NCBI RefSeq assembly: GCF_044357945.1
Contig: NZ_CP076563.1
Coordinates: 186,001 to 250,000 of the forward strand
Length of the DNA: 64,000 bases
Direction of reading: 5' to 3'
Source of the DNA: QAND01 sp003150225
GTDB lineage: Bacteria; Bacillota; Clostridia; Christensenellales; QAND01
In this document: positions 49,748 through 58,754 of the stretch, piece after piece
Position numbering within the stretch: position 1 is the stretch's first letter
Layout: the number at the start of each line of letters is the position of its first letter
The notes under the pieces: model-generated
What the model was told of the DNA's origin: nothing
Database searches by the model: none
Seen by the model: the letters and a program-made list of their open reading frames with translations, nothing else
Made by a program: the position numbers and the translations under genes

Positions 49748-50644
49748 ATGGTGCAGGCATGGGAATGGAGCGGGGGCGTGCGGTTCCGGCTGGACGAGCC
49801 TTTTTCCCTCCAGGATACCTTCACCTGCGGCCAGGCGTTTCGGTTTTATCCTGTGGAAGGCGGAGGATATGCCGGAATCGCGTTGGAGCGGGCCGTTGTC
49901 ATTGCGCCCATGGAGGATGGAAGCTTTTTCCTTTCTCCCTGCACCCTGGGGGAGTTTCAAAATCTATGGCGGTCCTATTTGGATCTGGACCGGAGCTATG
50001 CGAAGATTATAGAGGCTTTATGGGGGGATCCCCATGTGCGGCGGGGGATGGAATACGCTCCGGGCATCCGCATTTTAAACCAGGATCCCTTTGAGACCAC
50101 TATTTCCTTTGTCATATCTGCCAACAACAATATGAAGCGCATTATGTCCCTAATTGCGGCGTTGTCCCGCGGATGGGGCCGGGAGCTGTCTTATGGGGGG
50201 TATGCTTTTCCTACTCCCGAAGCGTTGGCATCCATAGACCCTATGGAGCTGAGGCGCATCGGTATGGGGTATCGGGCTGAATATATCGTGGGGACGGCCC
50301 GAATGGTGGCCGATGGGTTTGATCTACAGCGTTCGATGGGCATGGATCTTTCGGAAGCCCGGAAGCATCTCTGCCGTTTGCCGGGAGTGGGTCCCAAGGT
50401 GGCGGATTGTATTTTGATGTTTTCCCTACATCATCGGGATGCCTTCCCAGTGGATACCTGGGTAAAAAAAGTGCTTTTACGGCTATATCCGCAATGTGAC
50501 CCACGGCACCCTTTGCCCTTTGCAAAGGCCCAATATGGAGCGTTAGCGGGTTATGCGAATCAATACCTCTTTCACTGCATTCGGTCTGTGGGGGAGGAGG
50601 TCTTCTGCGGGGCTTTGGCACATCCAGTGGGCAACGGGGGATGA
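49748..50644 (+). CDS. OGG1-type 8-oxoguanine DNA glycosylase
   Basis: 298 residues. The N-terminal OGG domain (FRLDEPFSLQDTFTCGQAFR) is followed by an HhH-GPD core: LCRLPGVGPKVADCILMF with the Schiff-base Lys217 and FPVDTWV with Asp236. The 19-residue spacing equals that of human OGG1 (K249/D268). It removes 8-oxoG paired with C and cuts the strand. Start ATG at 49748. It is followed at 50692 by the independent guaB promoter. Confidence 0.92.
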   Translation: MVQAWEWSGGVRFRLDEPFSLQDTFTCGQAFRFYPVEGGGYAGIALERAVVIAPMEDGSFFLSPCTLGEFQNLWRSYLDLDRSYAKIIEALWGDPHVRRGMEYAPGIRILNQDPFETTISFVISANNNMKRIMSLIAALSRGWGRELSYGGYAFPTPEALASIDPMELRRIGMGYRAEYIVGTARMVADGFDLQRSMGMDLSEARKHLCRLPGVGPKVADCILMFSLHHRDAFPVDTWVKKVLLRLYPQCDPRHPLPFAKAQYGALAGYANQYLFHCIRSVGEEVFCGALAHPVGNGG

Positions 50645-50691
50645 TGCCCCCATATCTGCTGTTTTTTTGCAGGCAAAGTTGCGGGATTTCC

Positions 50692-50720
50692 TTGACAGCG
50701 GAGGAAAACTGCCATATATT
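50692..50720 (+). promoter_or_regulatory. Sigma-A promoter of guaB
   Basis: TTGACA and TATATT are 17 bases apart, 51 bases before the start codon. The leader is too short for a purine riboswitch. Confidence 0.8.
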
Positions 50721-50771
50721 ATGTCTAATTATATTTCTGAAAGTACAAAAAAGCGGAAGAGGGGGATGGAA

Positions 50772-52223
50772 ATGGCAAAGATTTTGAAAGAGGGCCTGAC
50801 CTTTGACGACGTCCTTTTGGTGCCTGCCAAAAGCGATGTAATTCCCAAGGACGTGAACCTCGGCGTGGAGTTGATCCCGGGCATCCGTCTGCTGACGCCC
50901 TTGATGAGCGCTGCCATGGATACCGTTACTGAGTCCCGTCTGGCCATTGCTATGGCCCGCGAAGGCGGCATGGGGGTTATCCACAAGAACATGAGCATTG
51001 AGCAGCAGGCACAAGAGGTGGATCGGGTAAAGCGCTCGGAGCATGGCGTGATCACGGATCCATTTTTTCTTTCTCCCGACCATACCATTGATGACGCCAA
51101 CCGGCTAATGGCCCACTACCGGATTTCCGGTGTGCCCATCACTGTGGAGGGCAAGCTGGTGGGCATTCTCACCAACCGGGATTTGAGCTTTGAGGACGAT
51201 TATTCCCAGAAGATTAGAGACGTGATGACCAAGGATCGCTTGGTGACTGCTCCCGAGGGAACCACTTTGGATCAGGCTCGGGAGATTCTCCGCAAGCATA
51301 AAGTGGAGAAGCTGCCAATCGTGGACGACAACTACATGCTCAAGGGCCTCATTACCAAGAAGGATATCGACAAGCTGCTGCAATATCCCAACAGCGCAAA
51401 GGACGATAAGGGCCGCCTGCTGGTGGCCGCAGCCGTAGGCATTGCCAAGGATACCCCCGACCGGGCGAAGGCCTTGGTGGAGGCTGGCGTGGATGTGTTG
51501 GTTATCGATACCGCACATGGCCATAGCCGCAACGTCATTGAAATGGTGAGAACCATTAAGGGGATGTTTGATATACCCGTCATTGCGGGGAATGTGGCTA
51601 CTCCGGAAGCGGTACGGGATCTGGCGGCTGCCGGTGCAGACTGCGTCAAGGTGGGCATCGGACCCGGCTCCATTTGCACCACTCGCGTGGTGGCCGGCGT
51701 GGGGGTTCCCCAGGTGACCGCCATCATGGATTGCGCCGAGGAGGCCGATAAGCGGGGCATCCGGATCATTGCCGACGGCGGAATCAAGTATAGCGGCGAT
51801 ATCGTAAAATCCATTGCTGCCGGCGCCAGCGCCGTTATGCTGGGCAGCCTTTTGGCTGGAACCGAGGAGAGCCCTGGAGAGATGGAAATCTATCAGGGCC
51901 GCAGCTATAAAGTGTATCGGGGTATGGGCAGCCTGGGCGCCATGGCCAAGGGCAGCAGCGATCGGTATTTCCAGGACGCCAACCAGAAGTTTGTACCGGA
52001 GGGCGTAGAGGGGCGAGTACCCTTCCGAGGAGCTCTTTCCGAGACCATCTACCAGTTGGTGGGCGGCCTTCGTTCCGGCATGGGCTACTGCGGCGCTCCT
52101 GATATTGAGACTCTGCGTACCAAGAGCACCATGGTGAAGATCACCGGAGCGGGATTGCAGGAGAGCCATCCCCACGATGTGTATATCACCAAGGAAGCGC
52201 CCAATTATTCCACCAACCGCTAA
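50772..52223 (+). CDS. guaB: IMP dehydrogenase
   Basis: 483 residues. It oxidises IMP to XMP with NAD+, the committed step to GMP. The catalytic Cys is in GIGPGSICTTR (near residue 302), two CBS domains occupy roughly 95-205 (ISGVPITVEGKLVGILTNRD, then HKVEKLPIVDDNYMLKGLIT), and the flap and arginine region is SLGAMAKGSSDRY. ATG at 50772 has GAGGGGG upstream; ATG at 50766 is also possible. Followed by a terminator and then the pur genes. Confidence 0.96.
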   Translation: MAKILKEGLTFDDVLLVPAKSDVIPKDVNLGVELIPGIRLLTPLMSAAMDTVTESRLAIAMAREGGMGVIHKNMSIEQQAQEVDRVKRSEHGVITDPFFLSPDHTIDDANRLMAHYRISGVPITVEGKLVGILTNRDLSFEDDYSQKIRDVMTKDRLVTAPEGTTLDQAREILRKHKVEKLPIVDDNYMLKGLITKKDIDKLLQYPNSAKDDKGRLLVAAAVGIAKDTPDRAKALVEAGVDVLVIDTAHGHSRNVIEMVRTIKGMFDIPVIAGNVATPEAVRDLAAAGADCVKVGIGPGSICTTRVVAGVGVPQVTAIMDCAEEADKRGIRIIADGGIKYSGDIVKSIAAGASAVMLGSLLAGTEESPGEMEIYQGRSYKVYRGMGSLGAMAKGSSDRYFQDANQKFVPEGVEGRVPFRGALSETIYQLVGGLRSGMGYCGAPDIETLRTKSTMVKITGAGLQESHPHDVYITKEAPNYSTNR

Positions 52224-52227
52224 CGAG

Positions 52228-52258
52228 AAAACAAGCCTGCTTACCCAGGCTTGTTTTT
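52228..52258 (+). terminator. Terminator between guaB and purE
   Basis: AAACAAGCCTG / CAGGCTTGTTT with a six-base loop and five T. No promoter is visible between it and purE (28 bases), so the pur genes may depend on readthrough. Confidence 0.85.
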
Positions 52259-52286
52259 CCTATTTTTTATTGAAGGGGGAACCAAT

Positions 52287-52784
52287 ATGACCAAAGTTGC
52301 GGTAATCATGGGAAGCGATTCGGACTGGTCCGTGATGGAAAAAGCCGTGTCCACTTTGAAATCCTTCGGCGTGGCCCCCACGGTGCGGGTGTTGTCCGCC
52401 CACCGTACTCCCGACGAGGCCGCAGCCTTTGCGGCATCAGCCCGGGAAGAGGGATACTGCGCTATTATTGCCGCCGCGGGCAAGGCTGCGCATCTGGCGG
52501 GAGCAATGGCCGCGCACAGCCAGCTACCTGTCATCGGCGTACCCATCGCATCTGGAGGCCTGGGAGGGCTGGACGCCCTCTTGTCTACCGTCCAGATGCC
52601 GCCGGGGCTGCCCGTAGCCACCGTGGCCATTGACGGCGCCGCCAACGCCGCCATCCTGGCGGTACAGATCGGCGCCTTGAGCGATCCACAGCTGGCGGAG
52701 CGCCTGTCCGTCTATCGCAAGGAGATGGGGGATAAGGTTTTACAGAAGGACGCGGCCATCGGGAAGTTGGCCGAGAAGCTATAA
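52287..52784 (+). CDS. purE: N5-carboxyaminoimidazole ribonucleotide mutase (PurE class I)
   Basis: 165 residues. MGSDSDW, LSAHRTPD and AAHLAGAMA are the PurE active-site motifs. Class I enzymes need PurK, which is not in the window. The ATG at 52287 has GGGGGA upstream; an upstream in-frame ATG at 52251 overlaps the guaB terminator. Confidence 0.95.
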   Translation: MTKVAVIMGSDSDWSVMEKAVSTLKSFGVAPTVRVLSAHRTPDEAAAFAASAREEGYCAIIAAAGKAAHLAGAMAAHSQLPVIGVPIASGGLGGLDALLSTVQMPPGLPVATVAIDGAANAAILAVQIGALSDPQLAERLSVYRKEMGDKVLQKDAAIGKLAEKL

Positions 52785-52794
52785 GGAGGACCCA

Positions 52795-53826
52795 ATGGCA
52801 GAGCATTATAAGGATGCTGGCGTGGATGTTCACGCTGGATATGACACGGTCAGACGCATCAAAAGCCACACCGCCAGCACCTTTAACGAGGATGTGCTGA
52901 GCGGCATTGGCAGTTTTGGAGCCTTCTATTCCATTGGCCGGTATGGAGATATGAAGGAACCGGTTCTGATCTCTGGTACCGATGGCGTTGGTACCAAGCT
53001 GAAACTGGCAATGGAGCTGGATATCCATAACACCGTGGGCCAGGACTGCGTTGCCATGTGCGTCAACGACGTGGTGTGTCACGGAGCCAAGCCTCTATTT
53101 TTTCTGGATTATTTGGCGGTGGGTAAGCTGTTTCCACATGTGGCGGAGCAGATCGTTGCCGGAGTGGCCGCCGGCTGCCGTATGGCGGGTTGTGCCCTCA
53201 TCGGCGGAGAGACCGCTGAGATGCCGGGCTTCTATCCCGTGGGGGAATACGATCTAGCTGGATTTACCGTGGGCATCGTGGATAGAAAACGGGTCATTGA
53301 CGGTAGCGCCATCCAGGAGGGGGATGTGATTCTGGGATTGGCCTCCTCGGGGGTGCATAGCAATGGATTCAGTTTGGTACGGAAGATCATGGGGGATGAT
53401 AAAGCCAGCCTTTCTGCCTATAGTCAGGAGCTGGGCGCCAGAGTGGGAGAGGCCTTGTTGACCCCGACCCGTATCTATGTGAAACCCGTTCTATCGGCCA
53501 TTGAGAAGGTGGAGGTTCACGGCATTGCCCATATCACGGGCGGTGGGTTCATCGAGAATATTCCACGTGTGATTCCCGATGGGCTTTGCGCTAAGATCGA
53601 TCTTAAGAGCATCCCCATGCCGCCTATTTTCCAGATTCTGCGGCGCAAGGGGGAGATTCCTCTGATGGAGATGTATAACATCTTTAACATGGGAGTGGGG
53701 ATGGCAATGGTGCTTCCCCCGGATCAGGTCGATGGGGCCGTGGCGACTTTGTCCGAGAATGGCCAGGAGGCCTTCCCCGTGGGCGTTATCGCCCGAGGCC
53801 AGGAGAAGGTGGAGCTGCTTCCATGA
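52795..53826 (+). CDS. purM: Phosphoribosylformylglycinamidine cyclo-ligase
   Basis: 343 residues. AIR synthetase: YKDAGVDVHAGYDTVRRIKS, then GTDGVGTKLKLAMEL (ATP/substrate site) and CALIGGETAEMPGFY. purC and purF, which usually come between purE and purM, are absent. Starts 10 bases after purE and overlaps purN by 4 (ATGA). Confidence 0.96.
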   Translation: MAEHYKDAGVDVHAGYDTVRRIKSHTASTFNEDVLSGIGSFGAFYSIGRYGDMKEPVLISGTDGVGTKLKLAMELDIHNTVGQDCVAMCVNDVVCHGAKPLFFLDYLAVGKLFPHVAEQIVAGVAAGCRMAGCALIGGETAEMPGFYPVGEYDLAGFTVGIVDRKRVIDGSAIQEGDVILGLASSGVHSNGFSLVRKIMGDDKASLSAYSQELGARVGEALLTPTRIYVKPVLSAIEKVEVHGIAHITGGGFIENIPRVIPDGLCAKIDLKSIPMPPIFQILRRKGEIPLMEMYNIFNMGVGMAMVLPPDQVDGAVATLSENGQEAFPVGVIARGQEKVELLP

Positions 53827-54452
53827 AAAATATCGTGGTATTGATCTCGGGTGGAGGAACCAATCTCCAGGCCCTTTTGGACGCTGTGGCGGAGGGACGT
53901 CTTTTGGCCCGGATCAGTGGAGTGATCAGCAGCACTAAGCACGCCTATGGCCTGGTACGGGCTGAACATGCCGGTATCCCAACCCGGGTGATCAGCAAGC
54001 GGGCCTATCCCGACCCTGTGGAGCGGGACGCCGCCATGCTGACCGCCTTACGGGCTTTGGAAGCGGATTATATTGTGCTGGCGGGGTATATGTCCATTTT
54101 ATCCCCTGAGATCATTGGTCTATATAAAAACCGGATTGTGAACATCCACCCCTCCTTGATCCCTTCCTTCTGCGGCAAGGGATACTATGGGTTGCATGTT
54201 CACGAAAAGGTGCTGGAATACGGCGCCAAGGTGACGGGTGCTACCGTGCATTTTGTGGATGAGGGGACGGATACCGGCCCCATTATCCTGCAAAAAGCGG
54301 TTTCCGTTTTGGACGACGATACCCCGGAGATCCTGCAGCAGCGGGTACTTCGGGTAGAACATGAATTGCTGCCGCTGGCGGTAGCCCACCTGGTGGAGGG
54401 CCGCATCCGCGTAGAGGGGCGCAAGGTTACCATGGAAAGGATGACGGACTGA
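53823..54452 (+). CDS. purN: Phosphoribosylglycinamide formyltransferase
   Basis: 209 residues. VLISGGGTNLQALLDA (phosphate loop), NIHPSLIPSF (catalytic Asn and His), and HFVDEGTDTGPII (catalytic Asp) are all in place. Uses 10-formyl-THF, linking to the folate uptake system at 20 kb. Confidence 0.95.
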   Translation: MKNIVVLISGGGTNLQALLDAVAEGRLLARISGVISSTKHAYGLVRAEHAGIPTRVISKRAYPDPVERDAAMLTALRALEADYIVLAGYMSILSPEIIGLYKNRIVNIHPSLIPSFCGKGYYGLHVHEKVLEYGAKVTGATVHFVDEGTDTGPIILQKAVSVLDDDTPEILQQRVLRVEHELLPLAVAHLVEGRIRVEGRKVTMERMTD

Positions 54453-54453
54453 G

Positions 54454-55998
54454 ATGAAAAAGAGAGCGTTTTTGAGTGTATCCGATAAGACCGGAATCGT
54501 GGAATTCGCCAAAGATCTGGTGGACTTGGGCTATGAGGTCATCAGCACGGGGGGGACCCAGCGGGCCATTGGTGAGGCAGGGGTGCCTGTTACCAACGTC
54601 AGCGATATCACTGGTTTTCCGGAGTGCTTGGATGGCCGGGTTAAGACCCTGCATCCTGCCGTCCATGCGGGCATCCTGTTTATGCGGGACAACCCCAGCC
54701 ATGTAAAGCAGATGGAGGAGCTGGGAATCGCGCCCATCGACATTGTGGCGGTAAATCTCTACCCCTTCCTGGAGACCATCAAAAAAACCGGGGTTTCGTT
54801 TGAAGAGGCCATTGAAAACATCGATATCGGAGGACCCACCATGCTTCGCGCTGCCGCGAAGAACCATAAGGATGTGGCGGTCATTGTGGATGCATCCGAC
54901 TATGCCCGGGTGATCGGCTGTCTCCGGGAGGAGGGAGAGGTGTCCTATGAGGTAAAGCGGGATCTGTGCAAAAAGGTCTTTGAGCATACCGCCGCCTATG
55001 ATGCGCTCATTGCCCAATACCTCCGCGGTGTGACCGGCGCGGGGCTGCCAGACGACTTTACCATGACCTATCAGAAGGTTCAGGAGATGCGCTACGGCGA
55101 GAATCCCCACCAATCCGCCGTGTTCTATAAGGAGCCACTGACTCCCGCTGGATCCCTTGCCATGGCAGAGCAGCTCAACGGCAAGGAGCTAAGCTTTAAC
55201 AACATCAACGATACCAACGGCGCGCTGGATCTGCTCCGGGAGTTCCGGGAGGAGAAGAAGGCGGTTGTGGTGGCTGTAAAGCACGCGAATCCCTGCGGCG
55301 TGGGCATTCGGGATACCTTGGCTGACGCCTACAATACTGCTTATGAGGCGGATCCCGTGTCCATCTTTGGGGGCATTGTAGCCTGCAATAGGAAGGTAGA
55401 CGCTGAGACGGCCGCTGCCATGGCAAAGACCTTTTTGGAGATCATCGTTGCGCCTGACTATGAGGAGGAAGCCCTTGGGATCCTGCGGAAGAAGAAGAAC
55501 CTCCGGGTACTGAAGCTCCCGGCCATCTGCGATCCTCTTCCGGCTGGCGCTCTTGATATGAAGAAGGTGCTGGGAGGCCTTCTGGTGCAGGATATGGATC
55601 GGGAGCTGTATCCCGAGCTTAGGGTGGTTACCCGCCGCCAGCCTACGGAAAAAGAGTTGGCCGACCTGGAGCTGGCGTGGCGTATTGTGAAGCATACCAA
55701 GAGCAATGGCATTGCCATTGCCAAGGATGGCCAGAGCCTGGGCATTGGGCCTGGCCAGGTAAACCGGGTTTGGGCGGTGGAACAATCCATCCAGCGGAGT
55801 GGGGATAAGGTCAAAGGCGCCGCCTTGGCATCCGACGCCTATTTCCCCTTTGATGACAGCGTACGAGCCGCAGCCGCTGCGGGCATTACCGCCATCATCC
55901 AGCCTGGCGGAAGCATCCGGGACGAGGATAGCGTAAAAGCCTGTGACGAGCTGGGTATTGCCATGGTGTATACCGGCATGCGGCACTTTAAACACTGA
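54454..55998 (+). CDS. purH: Bifunctional AICAR formyltransferase / IMP cyclohydrolase
   Basis: 514 residues. The N-terminal MGS-like IMP cyclohydrolase domain (SVSDKTGIVEFAKDLVDLGY, FPECLDGRVKTLHPAVHAGI) is followed by the transformylase domain with VKHANPCGVG (catalytic Lys-His) and the FPFDDSV region. It carries out the last two steps to IMP. Confidence 0.96.
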   Translation: MKKRAFLSVSDKTGIVEFAKDLVDLGYEVISTGGTQRAIGEAGVPVTNVSDITGFPECLDGRVKTLHPAVHAGILFMRDNPSHVKQMEELGIAPIDIVAVNLYPFLETIKKTGVSFEEAIENIDIGGPTMLRAAAKNHKDVAVIVDASDYARVIGCLREEGEVSYEVKRDLCKKVFEHTAAYDALIAQYLRGVTGAGLPDDFTMTYQKVQEMRYGENPHQSAVFYKEPLTPAGSLAMAEQLNGKELSFNNINDTNGALDLLREFREEKKAVVVAVKHANPCGVGIRDTLADAYNTAYEADPVSIFGGIVACNRKVDAETAAAMAKTFLEIIVAPDYEEEALGILRKKKNLRVLKLPAICDPLPAGALDMKKVLGGLLVQDMDRELYPELRVVTRRQPTEKELADLELAWRIVKHTKSNGIAIAKDGQSLGIGPGQVNRVWAVEQSIQRSGDKVKGAALASDAYFPFDDSVRAAAAAGITAIIQPGGSIRDEDSVKACDELGIAMVYTGMRHFKH

Positions 55999-56015
55999 TC
56001 ATCTGGAGGTCAGAT

Positions 56016-57269
56016 ATGAAGATATTGGTCATTGGCGGCGGGGGACGGGAACACGCCGTAGTGCGGCAGCTTTATGCGGAGGGGGGCCACGAGCTTTACT
56101 GTGCGCCGGGAAACGGCGGCATTGGGGCTCTGGCAACCTGCGTGGATATCGCTGCCACCGATGTGGACGCCATGGTGGCCTTTGCACAGGTAAAGGAAAT
56201 GGATCTGGTGGTGGTCACGCCGGATGATCCCCTGGCGTTGGGTATGGTGGATCGATTGAATGCCGTTGGGATTAAGGCATTTGGCCCCACCCAGGCCGCC
56301 GCACGGATTGAATCCAGCAAAGCCTTTAGCAAGGCGCTGATGAAGAAATACGGCATTCCGACCGCCCAGTTCCGGGTATTTGACGAGCCTCAGGCCGCCA
56401 AGGACTATATCGGAGAGATGGGGGCGCCCATCGTGGTGAAGGCCGATGGCCTCGCTCTTGGAAAAGGGGTCTTTGTTTGCGGTACCGAAGAGGAGGCCGA
56501 GGATGCCGTAGACGAGATCATGGTGAAACGGGCCTTTGGCGCCTCCGGAAGCCGGGTGCTCATAGAGGAGTGCCTTTTCGGACCGGAAGCCTCCCTCCTA
56601 TGTTTTACCGATGGCAAGGCAGTGGTCCCCATGCCGGCGGCTCAGGATCATAAGCGGGCCTACGATGGGGATCGTGGTCCCAATACCGGAGGGATGGGGG
56701 CCTTTGCGCCTACGCCAAAGATGACGCCCTCCCTTTTGGATCGGGTGATGCAGGAGATCGTTTATCCAACCGTCCAGGCCATGGCTGCGGAGGGATGTCC
56801 TTTTAAGGGCGTGCTGTACTTCGGCTTGATGCTGACGGAACGCGGCCCCATGGTCATCGAATACAACAGCCGGTTTGGGGATCCCGAAACCCAGGCGATC
56901 CTGCCGCTGTTGAAGACGCCGCTGTCGCAGGTGATGCTGGCTGTCATTGAGGAACGGTTGGGAGAGATGGAGGTCGCCTTTTCCCAGGAGAGCGCCGTCT
57001 GCGTGGTGCTGGCCTCGGGAGGGTATCCTGGGCCCTATGAAAAGGGAAAAACCATCCATGGAATCCAAGAGGCTTTGGCGGAAGGAGCCATCGTCTACCA
57101 CGCAGGAACGGCTCTTTGCAAGGACGGATACGCTACCGCGGGAGGCCGGGTGCTGGGGGTTACGGCGGTGGAGCCCTCCCTGGAGCAGGCCATACACAGA
57201 GCCTATGAGTATGTGGATTTGATCTCCTTTGCGGGAATGGAATACCGAAAGGATATCGGTAGAAAATAG
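56016..57269 (+). CDS. purD: Phosphoribosylamine-glycine ligase
   Basis: 417 residues. ATP-grasp enzyme: LVIGGGGREHAV at the N-terminus, MKKYGIPTAQFRVFD, KADGLALGKGVFVC, and EYNSRFGDPETQAILPLL (Mg/ATP site). Last gene of the purine operon, followed by a terminator. Confidence 0.96.
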   Translation: MKILVIGGGGREHAVVRQLYAEGGHELYCAPGNGGIGALATCVDIAATDVDAMVAFAQVKEMDLVVVTPDDPLALGMVDRLNAVGIKAFGPTQAAARIESSKAFSKALMKKYGIPTAQFRVFDEPQAAKDYIGEMGAPIVVKADGLALGKGVFVCGTEEEAEDAVDEIMVKRAFGASGSRVLIEECLFGPEASLLCFTDGKAVVPMPAAQDHKRAYDGDRGPNTGGMGAFAPTPKMTPSLLDRVMQEIVYPTVQAMAAEGCPFKGVLYFGLMLTERGPMVIEYNSRFGDPETQAILPLLKTPLSQVMLAVIEERLGEMEVAFSQESAVCVVLASGGYPGPYEKGKTIHGIQEALAEGAIVYHAGTALCKDGYATAGGRVLGVTAVEPSLEQAIHRAYEYVDLISFAGMEYRKDIGRK

Positions 57270-57274
57270 GTCCA

Positions 57275-57311
57275 TAAAAAATATGCCCGGCATCTGCCGG
57301 GCATATTTTTT
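57275..57311 (+). terminator. Terminator of the purine operon
   Basis: ATATGCCCGGC / GCCGGGCATAT with a four-base loop, A run before and T run after. It can also serve the convergent DUF4364 gene. Confidence 0.9.
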
Positions 57312-57350
57312 ATGCAAATGGTTGAGATGATAAAAGCTACTCATGCCGCG

Positions 57351-57878
57351 TCAATGATTTAAGATGGGGGAGAGGATGGCGGAGTAGGCTGCGGAGGCGG
57401 CATTCTGCCAATTTTTGCAGACCACATCGGCTTGGGCGGAGCTGGCTAATTCGATCTCCACGCGGAAGATGGTATGTCCGTTTTCCACAATGGATAGCTC
57501 AGCCAGATAGCGGTCTTCACCAATCTTATGATAATCGGTGATGTATTCCGACTCCTTTCGGGCCATAAGACGAATGGAGTCACGAACGCTATCCAGATCC
57601 TGGCGCATGGAAAGAGGAATTTCCTTTTCAAAATGGGCGAGGGTACTAAGTCCGGTCTGGGAAATCTCATAGGTATTTCTGCCCTGCCCGTTAAGTTCCA
57701 GCACCAGACCGCTCTCTAGCAGATCAGAAAGGGCCTCTGAAAGGATAAACTGATTGATCCACGGAAGGACATCCAAGGCCAAAATCACTGCATCCCGGCT
57801 TAGGGGAAGAGCGACTGCCCGAAATAGATATAAGAGACAAAGCTTTGCGCGGGTGAGTTCGTCTACCACAAAGGGCAT
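57351..57878 (-). CDS. DUF4364 family protein
   Basis: 175 residues. The N-terminal part (TRAKLCLLYLFRAVALPLSR, INQFILSEALSDLLESGLVL) is a winged-helix-like domain, followed by YEISQTGLSTLAHFEKEIPL and a C-terminal alpha/beta segment. DUF4364 is widespread in Clostridia with unknown, possibly DNA-binding, function. The start at 57878 has GGAGG upstream. Confidence 0.82.
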   Translation of the reverse strand: MPFVVDELTRAKLCLLYLFRAVALPLSRDAVILALDVLPWINQFILSEALSDLLESGLVLELNGQGRNTYEISQTGLSTLAHFEKEIPLSMRQDLDSVRDSIRLMARKESEYITDYHKIGEDRYLAELSIVENGHTIFRVEIELASSAQADVVCKNWQNAASAAYSAILSPILNH

Positions 57879-58019
57879 GGGTATTCCTCCATGTGGGAGC
57901 GCGTGGCGCGATCCCGGTAATCGATAGGAAAATGATACACCACCGGGAACCGGAACGCAAATCAAAGAAAAGTTAAACTTGCATTCTCCTTGGTTTTATG
58001 TATAATTAACTTTGCGTGC

Positions 58020-58095
58020 GGGCGGTTAGCTCAGTTGGTAGAGCATCACGTTGACATCGTGGAGGTCGCTGGTTCGAGTCCAGTATCGCCCACCA
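58020..58095 (+). tRNA. tRNA-Val (anticodon GAC)
   Basis: 76 bases with an encoded CCA end. Acceptor GGGCGGT pairs with ATCGCCC; anticodon loop TTGACAT gives GAC; T arm CTGG-TTCGAGT-CCAG. The D arm is TTAGCTCAGTTGGTAGAGC. Confidence 0.96.
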
Positions 58096-58103
58096 ACGGC
58101 TGG

Positions 58104-58136
58104 AATCGCAACCCATTTTGAGGGTTGCGATTTTTT
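58104..58136 (+). terminator. Terminator after tRNA-Val
   Basis: AATCGCAACCC / GGGTTGCGATT with a seven-base loop followed by T run. Confidence 0.85.
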
Positions 58137-58390
58137 GTTGCCCGGAAGGCAGGGAATCCTAAGGGTGTCTGGGATGAGACCGCTGTTTAAATGGGCCCGT
58201 CTTGGGATTTATCCACAGCCGGGATATTTTTGGGATACTGCTTTTATCGGTTGAAAAATTTTTGTTATATTCTATTGGCGGTTGGATACAATAGGTTTTG
58301 TCGCCATAGGGGAGACGCACGTGGCGTCGGGGAAGCCGAGAACGTAAAACTGGCTTTTCAAAATCCGAGACTTTTCCAACGAAAATGGTG
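58137..58390. other. Non-coding stretch with unclassified hairpins
   Basis: About 250 bases without a credible gene (a 26-codon frame at 58174 lacks a ribosome-binding site). It includes GTTTT (58296) to AAAAC (58351) enclosing GACGC-ACGTG-GCGTC (58314-58328) and GGGGAAGCC, which looks structured, after an AT-rich possible promoter (TATATT near 58267). I cannot match it to a known RNA family. Confidence 0.35.
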
Positions 58391-58419
58391 TTGACAAGAA
58401 AAGTCCCTTTGCATATACT
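58391..58419 (+). promoter_or_regulatory. Sigma-A promoter ahead of the putative 6S RNA
   Basis: TTGACA and TATACT, exactly 17 bases apart, with no coding gene downstream for 540 bases. It therefore drives a non-coding RNA, the tRNA-Gln, or both. Confidence 0.8.
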
Positions 58420-58425
58420 AAGAGA

Positions 58426-58640
58426 TGCTCAGCGGGAAATCGCTGGAGCATGGGTGAGTAAAAATTCCTTGGGTGTTTGTTACGCTCCTTTTTTAAACCC
58501 ACATCGTTACATTGGGAGCCCGGAGTCCAGCCATCAAGTACGGCATGCGCGCTGCGAGCGTGAAGGCGGAACGAGGCGGCAGGGCACCCACCTGCCAGAG
58601 CGGCGGGTTGTAATCTGGGAGCGGACGGCACCTAGGGTAT
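58426..58640 (+). ncRNA. ssrS: Probable 6S RNA
   Basis: After the promoter there is a short hairpin (ATGCTC..GAGCAT), then a rod-like fold: CCTTGGGTG..CGCTCC (58472-58493) pairs with GGAGCG..CACCTAGG (58620-58637). Inside, TTTTTTA faces GTAATCT as an unpaired bubble, and AACCC can pair with GGGTT. The 3' side of the bubble forms ACCTGCC-AGAGC-GGCGGGT. This closing stem, central bubble and 3' bubble hairpin are the architecture of 6S RNA, and CACCTGCC..GGGTTGTAATCT resembles the E. coli bubble strand. Boundaries are approximate. Confidence 0.5.
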
Positions 58641-58657
58641 TTTATGAGGACAACCAT

Positions 58658-58731
58658 AGCGGAATGGTGTAACGGTAGCACCTACGACTCTGACTCGTAT
58701 TGTTAAGGTTCGAATCCTTATTCCGCTGCCA
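58658..58731 (+). tRNA. tRNA-Gln (anticodon CTG)
   Basis: 74 bases with an encoded CCA end. Acceptor AGCGGAA pairs with TTCCGCT; anticodon stem TACGA/TCGTA with loop CTCTGAC gives CTG; T arm AAGG-TTCGAAT-CCTT. Confidence 0.95.
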
Positions 58732-58754
58732 TAGCGGCCAAGCGCCGCAGATTA

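Noticed and set aside
52228..52287. Purine riboswitch ahead of purE
   Set aside because: The gap holds only a terminator and a ribosome-binding site, far too short for an aptamer.
58426..58657. SRP RNA, tmRNA or RNase P RNA as identity of the non-coding RNA
   Set aside because: The GGAAGCAGC-type SRP loop, the tRNA-like ends of tmRNA and the conserved RNase P core are all missing.
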